Positions 34,560 to 44,981 are shown, numbered from the stretch's first letter. The stretch is 64,000 nucleotides of DNA from Paracoccus sp. Z118 (GCF_019061185.1 NZ_JAHQZU010000003.1:186001-250000); one strand, 5' to 3'. The notes: generated from the sequence alone by a model not told the origin. Numbers and translations are program-made.

Positions 34560-36167
34560 ATGTGGGATAGCTTCAAGCTGATCGTGCTTGGCCTGATCGC
34601 GCTGCTCGCGGCAATCGCGGCCAACTATGCGCATGATCTGGCCTACATGGTGAACGCCCTGACGGTGATGCTGGCCGCAGGCGCGGTCTTCCTGATCTCG
34701 CTGCGCGGGATGGGGCAGGAGCGGGTCGCCGTGGACGTTCGCGGCGAATACATGGACGGCGTCGTGCGCGCCGGCGTCATCGCGACGGTGGGCTGGGGCG
34801 TCGTCGGCTTCCTCGTCGGGGTCATCATCGCCGCGCAGCTCGCCTGGCCGTCGCTGAACCTGTCCGAGCTGACGCAGGGCTACACCAACTTCGGCAGGAT
34901 GCGGCCCCTGCACACCAGCGCGGTGATCTTCGCCTTCGGCGGCAACGCGCTGATCGCGACCTCGTTCTACGTGGTGCAGCGCACTTCGGCGGCGCGGCTC
35001 TGGGGCGGAAATCTGGCCTGGTTCGTCTTCTGGGGCTACAACCTCTTCATCGTGCTGGCGGCGACCGGCTACATCCTCGGCGCGACCCACTCCAAGGAAT
35101 ACGCCGAGCCGGAATGGCATGTGGACATCTGGCTGACGATCGTCTGGGTCGCCTATCTGGCGGTGTTCCTGGGCACGATCATGAAGCGCCGCGAGCCGCA
35201 TATCTACGTCGCCAACTGGTTCTACCTGTCCTTCATCGTGACCATCGCGATGCTGCACATCATCAACAACCTGGCGGTGCCGGTCAGCATCTTCGGATCG
35301 AAGTCGGTGCAGCTGTTCGGCGGCGTGCAGGACGCGATGACGCAGTGGTGGTATGGCCACAACGCGGTCGGCTTCTTCCTGACGGCGGGCTTCCTGGGGA
35401 TGATGTATTACTTCATCCCGAAGCAGGCCGAGCGCCCGGTCTATTCCTACAAGCTGTCGATCATCCACTTCTGGGCGCTGATCTTCCTCTATATCTGGGC
35501 GGGTCCGCACCATTTGCACTACACCGCGCTGCCCGACTGGGCCGCGACGCTGGGGATGGTGTTCTCGATCATGCTGTGGATGCCGTCATGGGGCGGCATG
35601 ATCAACGGGCTGATGACGCTGTCGGGGGCCTGGGACAAGCTGCGCACCGACCCGATCATCCGCATGATGGTCGTCGCGGTCGGCTTCTACGGCATGGCCA
35701 CGTTCGAGGGGCCGATGATGTCCATCAAGGCCGTGAACTCGCTCTCGCACTATACCGACTGGACCATCGGCCACGTCCATTCCGGCGCGCTCGGCTGGAA
35801 CGGGATGATCACCTTCGGCGCGCTCTACTACCTGACGCCGCGGCTCTGGGGGCGCGAGCGGCTCTATTCGCTGAGCCTGGTCAGCTGGCACTTCTGGCTC
35901 GCGACCATCGGTCTGGTCCTCTACGCCGCGTCGATGTGGGTGAGCGGCATCATGGAAGGGCTGATGTGGCGCGAGGTCGATGCCCAGGGCTTCCTGGTCA
36001 ACGCCTTCGCCGACACCGTGTCCGCGAAATACGCGATGCTGGTGGTGCGGACGCTGGGCGGGGTCTTCTACCTCGCGGGCGGCATCATCATGGCCTACAA
36101 CCTCTGGGCCACGGTGGCCAAGCAGCCGCGCGTCGCGGGCAACCGCGTCGCCGTGCCGGCCGAATAA
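34560..36167 (+). CDS. ccoN: cbb3-type cytochrome c oxidase catalytic subunit I
   Basis: A 535-residue heme-copper oxidase subunit with about twelve hydrophobic segments. Conserved histidine regions include [29 protein letters not shown] with the active-site tyrosine region, [15 protein letters not shown] (Cu-B) and [14 protein letters not shown] (heme ligands). It reduces O2 to water at high affinity and pumps protons. It is first in ccoNOQP under a consensus FNR box. Length is normal for the family. Confidence 0.97.
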   Translation: MWDSFKLIVLGLIALLAAIAANYAHDLAYMVNALTVMLAAGAVFLISLRGMGQERVAVDVRGEYMDGVVRAGVIATVGWGVVGFLVGVIIAAQLAWPSLNLSELTQGYTNFGRMRPLHTSAVIFAFGGNALIATSFYVVQRTSAARLWGGNLAWFVFWGYNLFIVLAATGYILGATHSKEYAEPEWHVDIWLTIVWVAYLAVFLGTIMKRREPHIYVANWFYLSFIVTIAMLHIINNLAVPVSIFGSKSVQLFGGVQDAMTQWWYGHNAVGFFLTAGFLGMMYYFIPKQAERPVYSYKLSIIHFWALIFLYIWAGPHHLHYTALPDWAATLGMVFSIMLWMPSWGGMINGLMTLSGAWDKLRTDPIIRMMVVAVGFYGMATFEGPMMSIKAVNSLSHYTDWTIGHVHSGALGWNGMITFGALYYLTPRLWGRERLYSLSLVSWHFWLATIGLVLYAASMWVSGIMEGLMWREVDAQGFLVNAFADTVSAKYAMLVVRTLGGVFYLAGGIIMAYNLWATVAKQPRVAGNRVAVPAE

Positions 36168-36181
36168 GGAAGGAAACCGTC

Positions 36182-36907
36182 ATGGCACTCCTCGATCATC
36201 ACAAGATCATCGAAAAGAACGCGACGCTGCTGCTGGTGTTCTCCTTCCTGATCGTCACCATCGGCGGGCTCGTGCAGATCACGCCGCTGTTCTATCTCGA
36301 GAACACCATCGAGGAGGTGGAAGGGGTGCGCCCCTACACCCCGCTGGAGCTGACCGGCCGCGACATCTACGTGCGCGAGGGCTGCTATACCTGCCACAGC
36401 CAGATGATCCGCCCGATGCGCGACGAGGTCGAACGCTACGGCCATTACAGCCTCGCCGCGGAATCGATGTATGACCATCCGTTCCAGTGGGGGTCCAAGC
36501 GGACCGGGCCGGATCTCGCGCGGGTGGGCGGGCGCTATTCGGACGAATGGCATGTCGATCACCTGGTCAACCCGCAGGCGGTGGTGCCGGAATCGATCAT
36601 GCCGGGCTATGGCTTCCTGCGCGAGCGGATGATCGCGCCGACCCACATGAGCAGTCGGCTGACAGCCGACGTGCGGGTGGGCGTGCCCTATACCGAGGAA
36701 ATGGTCGCCGAGGCGCGGGCCGATTTCCTGGCGCAGGCCAACCCCGATCTCGACCCGTCGGGGCTGGAGGAGCGCTATCCGGGCGCGCAGCAGCGGAACT
36801 TCGACCGCCAGCCGGGCATCTCGGAAATGGACGCGCTGGTCGCCTATCTTCAGGTGCTGGGCACGATGGTCGACTTCTCGACCTTCGAACCCGATCCGCA
36901 GCGCTGA
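36182..36907 (+). CDS. ccoO: cbb3-type oxidase monoheme cytochrome c subunit II
   Basis: A 241-residue membrane-anchored cytochrome. One N-terminal membrane helix (about residues 15-38) is followed by heme c motif CYTCHSQ (C68, C71, H72). The methionine ligand is expected in the SIMPGYGF region. It passes electrons to CcoN. AAGGAAGGAAACC precedes the start, 14 bp after ccoN. Confidence 0.96.
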   Translation: MALLDHHKIIEKNATLLLVFSFLIVTIGGLVQITPLFYLENTIEEVEGVRPYTPLELTGRDIYVREGCYTCHSQMIRPMRDEVERYGHYSLAAESMYDHPFQWGSKRTGPDLARVGGRYSDEWHVDHLVNPQAVVPESIMPGYGFLRERMIAPTHMSSRLTADVRVGVPYTEEMVAEARADFLAQANPDLDPSGLEERYPGAQQRNFDRQPGISEMDALVAYLQVLGTMVDFSTFEPDPQR

Positions 36908-36919
36908 CGGGGACCTGGC

Positions 36920-37141
36920 ATGGACCGCTACTCCTTCCTGCGCCAACTGGCAGACAGCTGGGTGTTGCTGACCCTGGTGCTGGTGTTCCTGGGCGTGATC
37001 GTCTTCGTGTTCCGGCCCGGCTCGCGCCGGGCCCACAGGGACGCCGCCGAAAGCATCTTCCGCAACGAGAAAAAGCCCGCGCCCGAGCCTGAATCCGATC
37101 GGGCACCCGACCGCAGGCCCGGTAACAAGGACGACCACTGA
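36920..37141 (+). CDS. ccoQ: cbb3-type oxidase small subunit IV
   Basis: A 73-residue protein with a single membrane helix ([19 protein letters not shown]) and a charged tail, as in CcoQ, which stabilises or modulates the oxidase. Its stop overlaps the ccoP start by one base (TGATG). Tail sequence is poorly conserved in the family. Confidence 0.9.
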   Translation: MDRYSFLRQLADSWVLLTLVLVFLGVIVFVFRPGSRRAHRDAAESIFRNEKKPAPEPESDRAPDRRPGNKDDH

Positions 37142-38250
37142 TGGCTGATCCCACCGACGACGACAAACCGCACCCCACGCCGCGCGAACAGCAGGTCGCC
37201 GACAACCTGCATGTGGACGCATCGGACCCGCATGAAAGCCCGGCCAACCCCGAGAACCGGATCGGCATCGACCGCCGCGCCGCGGACGACGAGAACCGCG
37301 AGCAGATCCTGGCGAACGCGCCCGAGGCGATCATCGGCCCCACGACCCCGCAGCGGACCCGCAAGACCACGGCGCGGCGCGTGGCCCGGAACGTGGTCGA
37401 GGTGAAGTCCACTGGCCATAGCTGGGACGGGATCGAGGAATACGACCACCCCCTGCCGCGCTGGTGGCTGTGGACCTTCTACGCCACGATCATCTGGTCG
37501 GTGGGCTACGTGCTGGCCTATCCCGCGATCCCGCTGATCAATTCGGCGACGCAGGGTCTGCTGGGCCATTCCGTCCGCAGCGAGGTCGCCGGCGAGATCC
37601 AGCGCTTCGAGGAGGCGAACGCCCCCATCGCCACCCGCCTCGCCTCGGTCGAGCTGGAGCAGATCGGCCAAGACCCGGAACTGCTGAACTACGCCAGCAA
37701 CGCCGGCGGCGCGATCTTCCGCACCTTCTGCGCCCAGTGCCACGGCTCGGGCGCGCAGGGCTCGTCGGGCTATCCGAACCTTCTGGACAACGAATGGCTG
37801 TGGGGCGGCACGATGGAGGAGATCCACACCACCGTCCTGCATGGCATCCGCGACCCGCTGGACCCGGACACGCGCTATTCGGAGATGCCGCGCTTCGGCA
37901 CCGACCAGATGCTGGACGACCAGCAGATCGACCAGGTGGTGCACCACGTCCTCGCGATCTCGGGCAACCCGCATGACGCGGCGCTGGCGGCTGAAGGCGA
38001 GGTGATCTTCGTGGACAACTGCTCGGCCTGCCACATGGAGGACGGGACCGGCGACCAGTTCCAGGGCGCGCCCGACCTGACTGACGCGGTGTGGCTCTAT
38101 GGCGCCGACGGGCAGGCGGACCCGGCGACGATCCGGCGCATCGTGCATGACGGCCCGTTCGGCGTCATGCCGTCCTGGACCGACCGTCTGACCGAAAGCG
38201 AGATCCGGGCCGTCGCGACCTATGTCCACGGGCTGGGCGGCGGCGAATGA
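37141..38250 (+). CDS. ccoP: cbb3-type oxidase diheme cytochrome c subunit III
   Basis: A 369-residue diheme cytochrome. Heme motifs are CAQCH (C197, C200, H201) and CSACH (C294, C297, H298), with methionine ligands expected in SEMPRFG and GVMPSW. The usual CcoP opening, [18 protein letters not shown] followed by the membrane helix, begins only at residue 92. The first ~88 residues are a charged, proline-rich extension not found in typical ~290-residue CcoP. A GTG at 37402 would give the standard length, but the extension has normal GC-rich codon use and the start overlaps ccoQ. Confidence 0.94.
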   Translation: MADPTDDDKPHPTPREQQVADNLHVDASDPHESPANPENRIGIDRRAADDENREQILANAPEAIIGPTTPQRTRKTTARRVARNVVEVKSTGHSWDGIEEYDHPLPRWWLWTFYATIIWSVGYVLAYPAIPLINSATQGLLGHSVRSEVAGEIQRFEEANAPIATRLASVELEQIGQDPELLNYASNAGGAIFRTFCAQCHGSGAQGSSGYPNLLDNEWLWGGTMEEIHTTVLHGIRDPLDPDTRYSEMPRFGTDQMLDDQQIDQVVHHVLAISGNPHDAALAAEGEVIFVDNCSACHMEDGTGDQFQGAPDLTDAVWLYGADGQADPATIRRIVHDGPFGVMPSWTDRLTESEIRAVATYVHGLGGGE

Positions 38251-38477
38251 GGAAGTCCGGCGCGGGGCCGATGCGCCCGCGCGCCGATCACCAGGCAGGG
38301 CGGCCTTGCGGCACGAGGTCGCGCGGCTGCCCGGCGCGGTCATGAAATCGAGGGTGCGACAAACCGCCCCTCAAAACCCGCGGCGGAACCGCTTATAGTT
38401 CCGTCTCCCCTGTTTCAGGGGCGCTCCGCCGGTTCTGATCGCGGGTCACCCGCGCCGGCGGTCCAGAGGAGCGATGG
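38251..38477. other. Gap between ccoP and ccoG with a small hairpin
   Basis: A 227-bp gap without a gene. It holds a short perfect palindromic hairpin CCCCTG-TTT-CAGGGG (38407-38421) and an AGAGGAG ribosome site before ccoG. No FNR consensus was found, so ccoGHIS may be read through from ccoN or have a different promoter here. Confidence 0.4.
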
Positions 38478-39935
38478 ATGTCCGTTATCGACCCCGAACC
38501 CACCCGCCTCTACGCCGCGCGCGAGCCGATCTTTCCGCGCCGCGTCAGGGGCCGGTTCCGCAACCTGAAATGGGTGCTGATGATCGTCATGCTGGCGATC
38601 TATTACATCACCCCGTGGATCCGCTGGGACCGGGGTCCCGGCATGCCCGATCAGGCGGTGCTGGTGGACCTCGCCAGCCGCCGCTTCTTCTTCTTCTGGA
38701 TCGAGATCTGGCCGCACGAGTTCTATTTCGTCGCCGGCCTGCTCATCATGGCCGGGCTGGGACTGTTCCTGTTCACCGCCGCGCTGGGGCGCGTCTGGTG
38801 CGGCTATGCCTGCCCGCAGACCGTCTGGACCGACCTGTTCCTCGTGGTCGAACGCTGGATCGAGGGCGACCGCAACGCGCAGGTGCGGCTTTACGATCAG
38901 CCGTGGAACGCCCGCAAGGCCCGGCTGCGGTTCAGCAAATGGGCGCTGTGGCTGGTGATCGCGGTGCTGACCGGCGGCGCCTGGGTCTTCTATTTCGCCG
39001 ACGCGCCGACCCTGCTGCGCGATCTGGTGACGCTGAACGCCCATCCGGTCGCCTATGCCACCATCGGCATCATGACCTCGACGACCTTCTTCTTCGGCGG
39101 CTTCGCGCGCGAGCAGATCTGCATCTATGCCTGCCCCTGGCCGCGCATCCAGGCGGCGATGATGGACGAATCCACGCTGACCGTCGCTTACCGCGAATGG
39201 CGCGGCGAGGATCGGGGCAAGATCGCCAAGGGCGAGCGCACCAAGTCCGACGACCCGCCCGGCCTCAAGGGCGACTGCATCGACTGCCTCGCCTGCGTCA
39301 ACGTCTGCCCGATGGGCATTGACATCCGCGAGGGCCAGCAGATGGAGTGCATCACCTGCGCGCTCTGCATCGACGCCTGCGACGACGTGATGGCGAAGAT
39401 CGGCAAGCCGCGCGGGCTGATCGACTACATGGCGCTGAGCGACGAGACCGCCGAGCGGGCAGGGGCCGCCCCGATCAAGGTCCGCCGCCACATCTTCCGC
39501 CCGCGCACGCTGCTTTACTTCACCCTCTGGGCGGCGATCGGCGTCGGGCTGCTGGTGGCGCTGTTCCTGCGCTCGCCCTATGACCTGAACGTGACGCAGG
39601 TCCGCAACCCGCTTTATGTGACTCTGGCCGACGGCTCGATCCGCAACACCTACGAATTGCGCCTGCGCAACAAGCAGGGGTCCGAGCAGGAGTTCACGGT
39701 CGGCATCAGCGATCCTGACGGAGGCCCGGTGCCCGAGCTTGCGGTTTCGCTGGAAGGGGGCAGCGCCAATGTGACGGTGCCCGCCGATTCGACCTTCGAG
39801 CAGCGCGTCTATGTCGTCGCGCCCGCGGGGACCGAAGCTGCCGAGGGCGACAGCCGCGATCTGCTGCTGTGGATCGAGGATCAGGGTGACGGCCGCCGCG
39901 CCGTCGTGTCCACGGTATTCCACGGAAGGGGCTAG
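38478..39935 (+). CDS. ccoG: cbb3 oxidase assembly ferredoxin-type membrane protein (RdxB/FixG)
   Basis: A 485-residue membrane protein with about five hydrophobic segments. Two 4Fe-4S motifs appear mid-sequence: CIDCLACVNVCPMG and CITCALCIDACD. The C-terminal Ig-like domain follows the last helix. CcoG is thought to reduce Cu(II) for delivery to the oxidase. It is first of ccoGHIS, with a 3-bp gap to ccoH. Confidence 0.95.
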   Translation: MSVIDPEPTRLYAAREPIFPRRVRGRFRNLKWVLMIVMLAIYYITPWIRWDRGPGMPDQAVLVDLASRRFFFFWIEIWPHEFYFVAGLLIMAGLGLFLFTAALGRVWCGYACPQTVWTDLFLVVERWIEGDRNAQVRLYDQPWNARKARLRFSKWALWLVIAVLTGGAWVFYFADAPTLLRDLVTLNAHPVAYATIGIMTSTTFFFGGFAREQICIYACPWPRIQAAMMDESTLTVAYREWRGEDRGKIAKGERTKSDDPPGLKGDCIDCLACVNVCPMGIDIREGQQMECITCALCIDACDDVMAKIGKPRGLIDYMALSDETAERAGAAPIKVRRHIFRPRTLLYFTLWAAIGVGLLVALFLRSPYDLNVTQVRNPLYVTLADGSIRNTYELRLRNKQGSEQEFTVGISDPDGGPVPELAVSLEGGSANVTVPADSTFEQRVYVVAPAGTEAAEGDSRDLLLWIEDQGDGRRAVVSTVFHGRG

Positions 39936-39938
39936 GCC

Positions 39939-40406
39939 ATGGCGCGCGAACTCACGGGAAAGCATGTTTTGGCGATCACGCTGTCGGCCTTCGGCGTCAT
40001 CATCGCCGTCAACATGGTGATGGCGGTGCAGGCGGTCCGCACCTTTCCGGGGCTGGAGGTCCGAAACAGCTACGTCGCTTCGCAATCCTTCGACGAGGAT
40101 CGGGCGGCGCAGGACCGGCTCGGCTGGACGGTGACGCCGGAATATGACGGGCGCGAGTTGACGCTGATGATCCGCGACCGGATCGGCAACCCGGCGCCGG
40201 TCTCCACCCTCGCGGCGACGGTCGGCCGCCCCACCCATGGACGCGACGACCAGACGGCGGAATTCACCTATGAGAACGGGCTTTTCCGCGCGCCGCTGAC
40301 ACTGGGGCCGGGGGTCTGGAACCTGCGACTTCAGGCGACCGCCCGCGACGGGACCGAGTTCCGCCAGCGCATCCACAGCTTCGCGGGCAGCAGGGTGGCG
40401 CCATGA
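39939..40406 (+). CDS. ccoH: cbb3 oxidase assembly protein FixH/CcoH
   Basis: A 155-residue protein with an N-terminal membrane helix (LAITLSAFGVIIAVNMVMAV) and a periplasmic FixH domain, containing NSYVASQSFDEDRAAQ. It helps assemble the oxidase. It overlaps ccoI by 4 nt (ATGA). Confidence 0.92.
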   Translation: MARELTGKHVLAITLSAFGVIIAVNMVMAVQAVRTFPGLEVRNSYVASQSFDEDRAAQDRLGWTVTPEYDGRELTLMIRDRIGNPAPVSTLAATVGRPTHGRDDQTAEFTYENGLFRAPLTLGPGVWNLRLQATARDGTEFRQRIHSFAGSRVAP

Positions 40407-42598
40407 CCGACCTCAGCGCCTCGCATGACGCCCGGCTTTCGGCCTGTCCGGCCTGCGATGCCGCGCCGCTCGCCCAACGTTGGGCCGAGGCGGGATCGCG
40501 CGGGCAGGCGCCCGGCGATCTGATCCTGTCGCTGCCGACCGCCCATTGCGCGGCCTGCATCACCGATGTGGAACGGGCGCTGATGGCTGTGCCCGAGGTC
40601 CGATCGGCCCGCGTCAACCTGACCTTGCGCCGCGTCGCCGTGGACGCGCCGGGGCTGACGGCGGGCGACCTGATCCCGGTGCTGGACCGCATCGGGTTCG
40701 AGGCGCACGAGCTTGACCCGCAGGCGCTGTCCTCCACCGCCGCCGACCGGCAGGGGCGCGACATCCTGATGCGGATCGGGGTGTCGGGCTTTGCCATGAT
40801 GAACATCATGATGCTGTCCGTCGCCGTCTGGTCGGGGGCCGAGGCCGCGACCCGCGACATGTTCCACTGGATCTCCGGGGCCATTGCCCTGCCGACCGTG
40901 GTCTTTGCCGGCAAGCCGTTCTTTTCGGCCGCCTGGCGCGGGCTGAAGGCGGGGCGCATGGGGATGGACCTGCCGATCGCGCTGGCGATCATCCTGGCGA
41001 GCGCGATCTCCATCTACGAGACGCTGCAAAGCGGCCGCCACGCCTATTTCGACGCGGCGGTGATGCTGTGCTTCTTCCTGCTGATCGGCCGCTATCTCGA
41101 CTATCGCACCCGCGCCGTCGCCCGTTCTGCGGCCGAGGAGCTGACCGCGCTGGAGGTTCCGCGCGCGACACTGCTGCAGGATGGCGACGAAGTCGCGGTG
41201 CCGGTGGCCGATCTGCGCCCCGGCGATCTGATCCTGATCCGCCCCGGCGCGCGCGTCGCCGCCGATGGCGTGATCGAGCGCGGTGACAGCGACATCGACC
41301 GCTCGGCCCTGACCGGCGAGTCGATCCCCGTGCCCGCCGCTCCCGGCGCGGCGCTGAGCGCGGGCGAGGTGAACCTGACCGGGCCCATCGTCCTGCGGGT
41401 GACGGCGGCGGGGCGCGACAGCTCGCTTGCGCGGCTGACGGCGCTGGTCGCGGCGGCGGAATCGGCGCGCGGGCGCTATACCTCGGTCGCCGACCGGATG
41501 TCGCGCGCCTATGCGCCGGTGGTGCATATCCTCGCCTTCGCGAGCCTCGGCTTCTGGCTGTGGAAGACCGGCGAGGCCCGGCCAGCGCTGAACATCGCGG
41601 CGGCGGTGCTGATCATCACCTGCCCCTGCGCGCTGGGGCTGGCGGTTCCGGCAGTGGTGACGGCGGCCTCGGGGCGGCTGTTCCGGCGCGGGCTGCTGAT
41701 CAAGGACGGCACCGCGCTGGAGCGGATGGCTGAGATCGACACGGTCGTCTTCGACAAGACCGGCACCCTGACGATGGGCACGCCGCAGCTGCAATCGCTA
41801 AGGCCGCTGCCCGTGGAAATGCGCCCGCTCGCCGCCGCGCTGGCCGGCGGGTCGTCGCATCCGCTGTCGCGGGCGCTGGCCGCCGCGCTGGACGGCGGGA
41901 CCCCGGCCGCGGTCGAGGATCTGCGCGAGGTGCCGGGGCACGGCGTCGAGGCGCGCTGGAACGGCCTGCGCGTCCGGCTGGGCCGTGCCGACTGGGTCGG
42001 CGCCGAGGCCGACGCGCCGGGCGCGGCGACCTGGCTGTGGGTCGAGGGGCGGCCCGCGATCCGGCTGGATTTCGACGACCGCCTGCGCGAGGGGGCCGAG
42101 GCCGCCGTCCTCGCCATACGGCGGTCTGGCCGCCGCCTGCTGCTGCTGTCGGGCGACCACGAACGCTCGGTCGTCGATACCGCCGCGCGGCTCGGCATCG
42201 ACGATTGGCGGGCGGGCGTGACCCCGACCGAAAAGGCCGCCATCGTGAACGAACTCACCGCAGGCGGCGCGCGCGTCCTGATGGTGGGCGACGGGCTCAA
42301 CGACACCGGCGCGCTGGCGGCGGCGCATGCGTCGATCTCGCCGGCCTCGGCGCTGGACGCGGCGCGGGTCGCGTCCGACATGGTGCTGCTCGGAGGCGAC
42401 CTGACCCCGGTGGCCGAGGCGCTGGATGTGGCCGGCCGGTCGCGGAAGCGCATCCACGAGAACTTCGCCATGTCGGTCGCCTACAATATCGTCGCCGTGC
42501 CCTTCGCGATGGCCGGAATGGCGAGTCCGCTGCTGGCAGCGGTGGCGATGTCGGCCAGTTCGATCTGCGTGACGCTGAACGCGCTGAGGCTGCGCTGA
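40403..42598 (+). CDS. ccoI: Copper-transporting P1B-type ATPase for cbb3 oxidase
   Basis: A 731-residue CopA2/FixI-type ATPase. An N-terminal metal-binding domain has AHCAACITDVE, and further cysteines are in ACPACDA. The transmembrane copper site is TCPCALG, the phosphorylation site DKTGTLT, and the HP motif SSHPLS. The hinge reads GDGLNDTGALAAAH, where most relatives have GDGLNDAPALA. It supplies copper to the oxidase by export to the periplasm. Its stop overlaps ccoS by one base. Confidence 0.95.
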   Translation: MTDLSASHDARLSACPACDAAPLAQRWAEAGSRGQAPGDLILSLPTAHCAACITDVERALMAVPEVRSARVNLTLRRVAVDAPGLTAGDLIPVLDRIGFEAHELDPQALSSTAADRQGRDILMRIGVSGFAMMNIMMLSVAVWSGAEAATRDMFHWISGAIALPTVVFAGKPFFSAAWRGLKAGRMGMDLPIALAIILASAISIYETLQSGRHAYFDAAVMLCFFLLIGRYLDYRTRAVARSAAEELTALEVPRATLLQDGDEVAVPVADLRPGDLILIRPGARVAADGVIERGDSDIDRSALTGESIPVPAAPGAALSAGEVNLTGPIVLRVTAAGRDSSLARLTALVAAAESARGRYTSVADRMSRAYAPVVHILAFASLGFWLWKTGEARPALNIAAAVLIITCPCALGLAVPAVVTAASGRLFRRGLLIKDGTALERMAEIDTVVFDKTGTLTMGTPQLQSLRPLPVEMRPLAAALAGGSSHPLSRALAAALDGGTPAAVEDLREVPGHGVEARWNGLRVRLGRADWVGAEADAPGAATWLWVEGRPAIRLDFDDRLREGAEAAVLAIRRSGRRLLLLSGDHERSVVDTAARLGIDDWRAGVTPTEKAAIVNELTAGGARVLMVGDGLNDTGALAAAHASISPASALDAARVASDMVLLGGDLTPVAEALDVAGRSRKRIHENFAMSVAYNIVAVPFAMAGMASPLLAAVAMSASSICVTLNALRLR

Positions 42599-42765
42599 TG
42601 GATGTGCTGGTCTTCCTGATCCCGGTGTCGCTGGGCTTGGGCGGACTCGGGCTGCTGGCGTTCCTCTGGACACTCCGCGCGCGCCAGTATGACGACCCGC
42701 GCGGCGACGCCGAGCGCGTGCTGAGCGACGAGTGGGACGATCGGCCGAAACCTCCCGAGGAGTAG
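42598..42765 (+). CDS. ccoS: cbb3 oxidase maturation protein CcoS
   Basis: A 55-residue single-helix protein, MDVLVFLIPVSLGLGGLG at the start, then FLWTLRARQYDDPRGDAERV, the CcoS signature. It closes the ccoGHIS set and begins in a TGATG junction. CcoS is needed for cofactor insertion into CcoN. Confidence 0.93.
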   Translation: MDVLVFLIPVSLGLGGLGLLAFLWTLRARQYDDPRGDAERVLSDEWDDRPKPPEE

Positions 42766-42995
42766 GGGCTGCGCCTGAGACCGGCGTCCGCGTTGGACCG
42801 GACGGCGTGTGGCTTCGCGCGATGCGCCTGCGTGGCACGTCCTTCCCCTTGCGACGTTCCCCCTGAAGATTTCCGAGGCGCGGCGTAGCTGCTCGGTGGG
42901 CGGCCCCAAGTTCCGCTGGAGGTGAGAGCCTGCGGGTCGCTCCACATCGTCGATGAACTGCGACGACGGACAGTCGGCCGTTCCAGAACCGGCAC
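42766..42995. other. Gap after ccoS, no gene recognised
   Basis: About 230 bp without a supportable gene or clear plus-strand terminator. The right end is bounded by the terminator of the convergent carboxypeptidase gene. Confidence 0.4.
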
Positions 42996-43022
42996 AAAAA
43001 AAGCGCGACCATCCGGCCGCGC
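42996..43022 (-). terminator. Rho-independent terminator of the D,D-carboxypeptidase gene
   Basis: On the minus strand a stem GCGCGGCC/GGTCGCGC (one mismatch) is followed by seven Ts. It lies 28 bp past the stop at 43051. Confidence 0.88.
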
Positions 43023-43050
43023 CATTTCAGTTTTCCAGTGGAAGCCCCGA

Positions 43051-44817
43051 TCACGGCACGATGGCGCAGTCCTGCTGGCGGGCCTGCAGCTTGCTGCACA
43101 CCAGTTCGGCAGCACCCTTGCTGAGCCCCACGAAGTTCGCCTCGAAGCCGCGCTTGGTGTCCGCGACCCTGCTTTCGGCGCTGTCGAGCGCGGCGCTTTC
43201 CTGCAGCGCGGTCTTCAGCAGAAGTTGCTCGGCCTCGCTGCGCGACTTGTAGCGGCCCAGCGTGACGCCGTAGCTGCCTTTGCCCGAGCCCCCGCGCGAC
43301 ACGACCTCCTGCGCGAGCGGCGCGGCGTCGGGGGCGTCCATTGCCGCGAGGATGATGGTGTCGGTGCGGGGCAGGGGCTTTTCAGATTTCAGCAGCGCCA
43401 CGCTGTCGTCGGTGCGGTCGCCCTCTTCCAATGGCTCCTCCTCGACGGCGGGGATATCCGCCTGGGCGACGACGAAGGTCGAAGCGGCGGCGGCGGGCGG
43501 CGCCGCGTCCGCCCGCTTGCGGTCGCGCGGGGCCGCCGTGGGCCGCTGCGAGCCATCCAGCCCGGCGGTGGAGGCCGAGGCGGCGGGCTGGTCGCCCTGC
43601 GGCGCTGCGTCGGGGCGTTCGGCCGGTTTGCTTGCGGGAGTCAGGGCAAGCGCCACCGCCTCGTCCGTTGCTGCCGCGACCTGTGTGGCCGGGCCGCGAT
43701 TGCCGCGCGGCTTGGGCCGGGCGCTTTCCGTCAGCCGGAACGCCGAGGTGGACGGCGCCTTGGCCTGCGCCGCCGCCGAGGACGCGACCTTTGCCTCGGC
43801 CACCGCGCGGGCGACGTCGGCCGCGGGCACCGTGCTGGCGCGGGCGGCGGGGCGATCCGCCGCGCTGACCGGCGAGGCGGCGGGCGTCGCCCGCGCCACC
43901 TGCACGGTGCGCTTCTTCTCGACCGTCAGGACCGGCGACGCCGGACGTATTTCCCGCACCTGTGACGGGACCTGGCCGAAGCCCTGGTCCAGCAACTGCG
44001 CCATGGTGGCGTTGCGATGCGCGGTCGAGGTGCCGCCCAGCACCGTCGCGATGATCCGCTTGTTGCCCCGCTGGGCCGAGGCGGTCAGGTTGAAACCCGC
44101 CGCGCGGGTGTAGCCGGTCTTGATCCCGTCCGCGCCCTGATAGCTGTCGAGGAAGCGGCGGTTGGTGCTGGCCACCGTCGCGATCCCCGCATCCGCCGAG
44201 CGGCGCGAGAAGATGTTGTAATACTGCGGATAATCGTAGAACAGCCGCCGCCCCATCGTGCTCATGTCGCGGGCCGAGCTGTAATGGCCGTCCTGCGTCA
44301 GCCCGTTGGCGTTGCGGAAATTCGTGTTCTGCATACCCAGCGCGCGGGCCATCGCGGTCATCTGGGCGGCGAACTTCGGCTCGGACCCCGCCAGCCCCTC
44401 GCCGATGGCGGTGGCCGCGTCGTTGGCGGATTTGACCGCCGCCGCGCGGATCAGGTAGCGCAGCTCGATCTTCTGTCCCGCCCGCAGCCCCAGCCGCGAG
44501 GGCGGCTGCGAAGCCGCGTGGGACGAGATGGTGAAGCGCGAATCCAGCCTGACCTTGCCCTGCTCCACGGCGGCGAACGCCATGTAGAGCGTCATCATCT
44601 TGGTCAACGAGGCCGGATGCAGTCGCGCATCCCCGTTCCTGGAATAGACTTCCTTGCCCGATCGCGCGTCCATCACGAAGGCGGCGAAGGGCGCGGCGCT
44701 TGCCGGATTGGGCAGCATGGCGCCGAACAGCGCAATGCACCCCAACAATAGGGTCTGGATGATATGCTTCACGGTCCCGGTCTTTCTGCTCGTGGGCGCG
44801 TTCTTTTTGCACGCCAT
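43051..44817 (-). CDS. D-alanyl-D-alanine carboxypeptidase with C-terminal SPOR domain
   Basis: A 588-residue exported penicillin-binding protein (S11 family). After a signal peptide ending ASA around residue 41, the catalytic motifs are SLTK (S70, K73), SAN (S130-N132) and KTG in DGIKTGYT. A long Ala/Pro-rich linker (about residues 300-510) leads to a SPOR domain of ~75 residues ([19 protein letters not shown]), which binds denuded peptidoglycan at division sites. A GTG start at 44772 would shorten the n-region; I keep the ATG. It trims D-Ala from peptidoglycan stem peptides. Confidence 0.9.
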   Translation of the reverse strand: MACKKNAPTSRKTGTVKHIIQTLLLGCIALFGAMLPNPASAAPFAAFVMDARSGKEVYSRNGDARLHPASLTKMMTLYMAFAAVEQGKVRLDSRFTISSHAASQPPSRLGLRAGQKIELRYLIRAAAVKSANDAATAIGEGLAGSEPKFAAQMTAMARALGMQNTNFRNANGLTQDGHYSSARDMSTMGRRLFYDYPQYYNIFSRRSADAGIATVASTNRRFLDSYQGADGIKTGYTRAAGFNLTASAQRGNKRIIATVLGGTSTAHRNATMAQLLDQGFGQVPSQVREIRPASPVLTVEKKRTVQVARATPAASPVSAADRPAARASTVPAADVARAVAEAKVASSAAAQAKAPSTSAFRLTESARPKPRGNRGPATQVAAATDEAVALALTPASKPAERPDAAPQGDQPAASASTAGLDGSQRPTAAPRDRKRADAAPPAAAASTFVVAQADIPAVEEEPLEEGDRTDDSVALLKSEKPLPRTDTIILAAMDAPDAAPLAQEVVSRGGSGKGSYGVTLGRYKSRSEAEQLLLKTALQESAALDSAESRVADTKRGFEANFVGLSKGAAELVCSKLQARQQDCAIVP

Positions 44818-44926
44818 TCTTTAATGAACCGACAATAACACCGAAATTCGCACCAAGGAACCCGCGTTTTGCGGCGATTCGCAACCTTGGGGCGATCAGC
44901 GGCGGCCCGCCTGCTGCCTGCGGGCC

Positions 44927-44954
44927 TTCCAATGGCCCGCTTGTGCGCTATATT
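44927..44954 (+). promoter_or_regulatory. Possible sigma70 promoter for clpS
   Basis: TTCCAA and TATATT hexamers are 16 bp apart, 28 bp upstream of the clpS start, in a locally AT-richer stretch. This is an eye-based guess. Confidence 0.3.
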
Positions 44955-44981
44955 CCAAGGCAATCCCTTTCATGCCGCAGG

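Noticed and set aside
37141..37404. CcoP extension as an artefact of a wrong start
   Set aside because: It is kept as coding because codon use is normal and the start overlaps ccoQ, but the GTG at 37402 remains an alternative.
38436..38450. TGATCGCGGGTCA before ccoG as an FNR box
   Set aside because: Spacing and outer bases do not fit TTGAT-N4-ATCAA.
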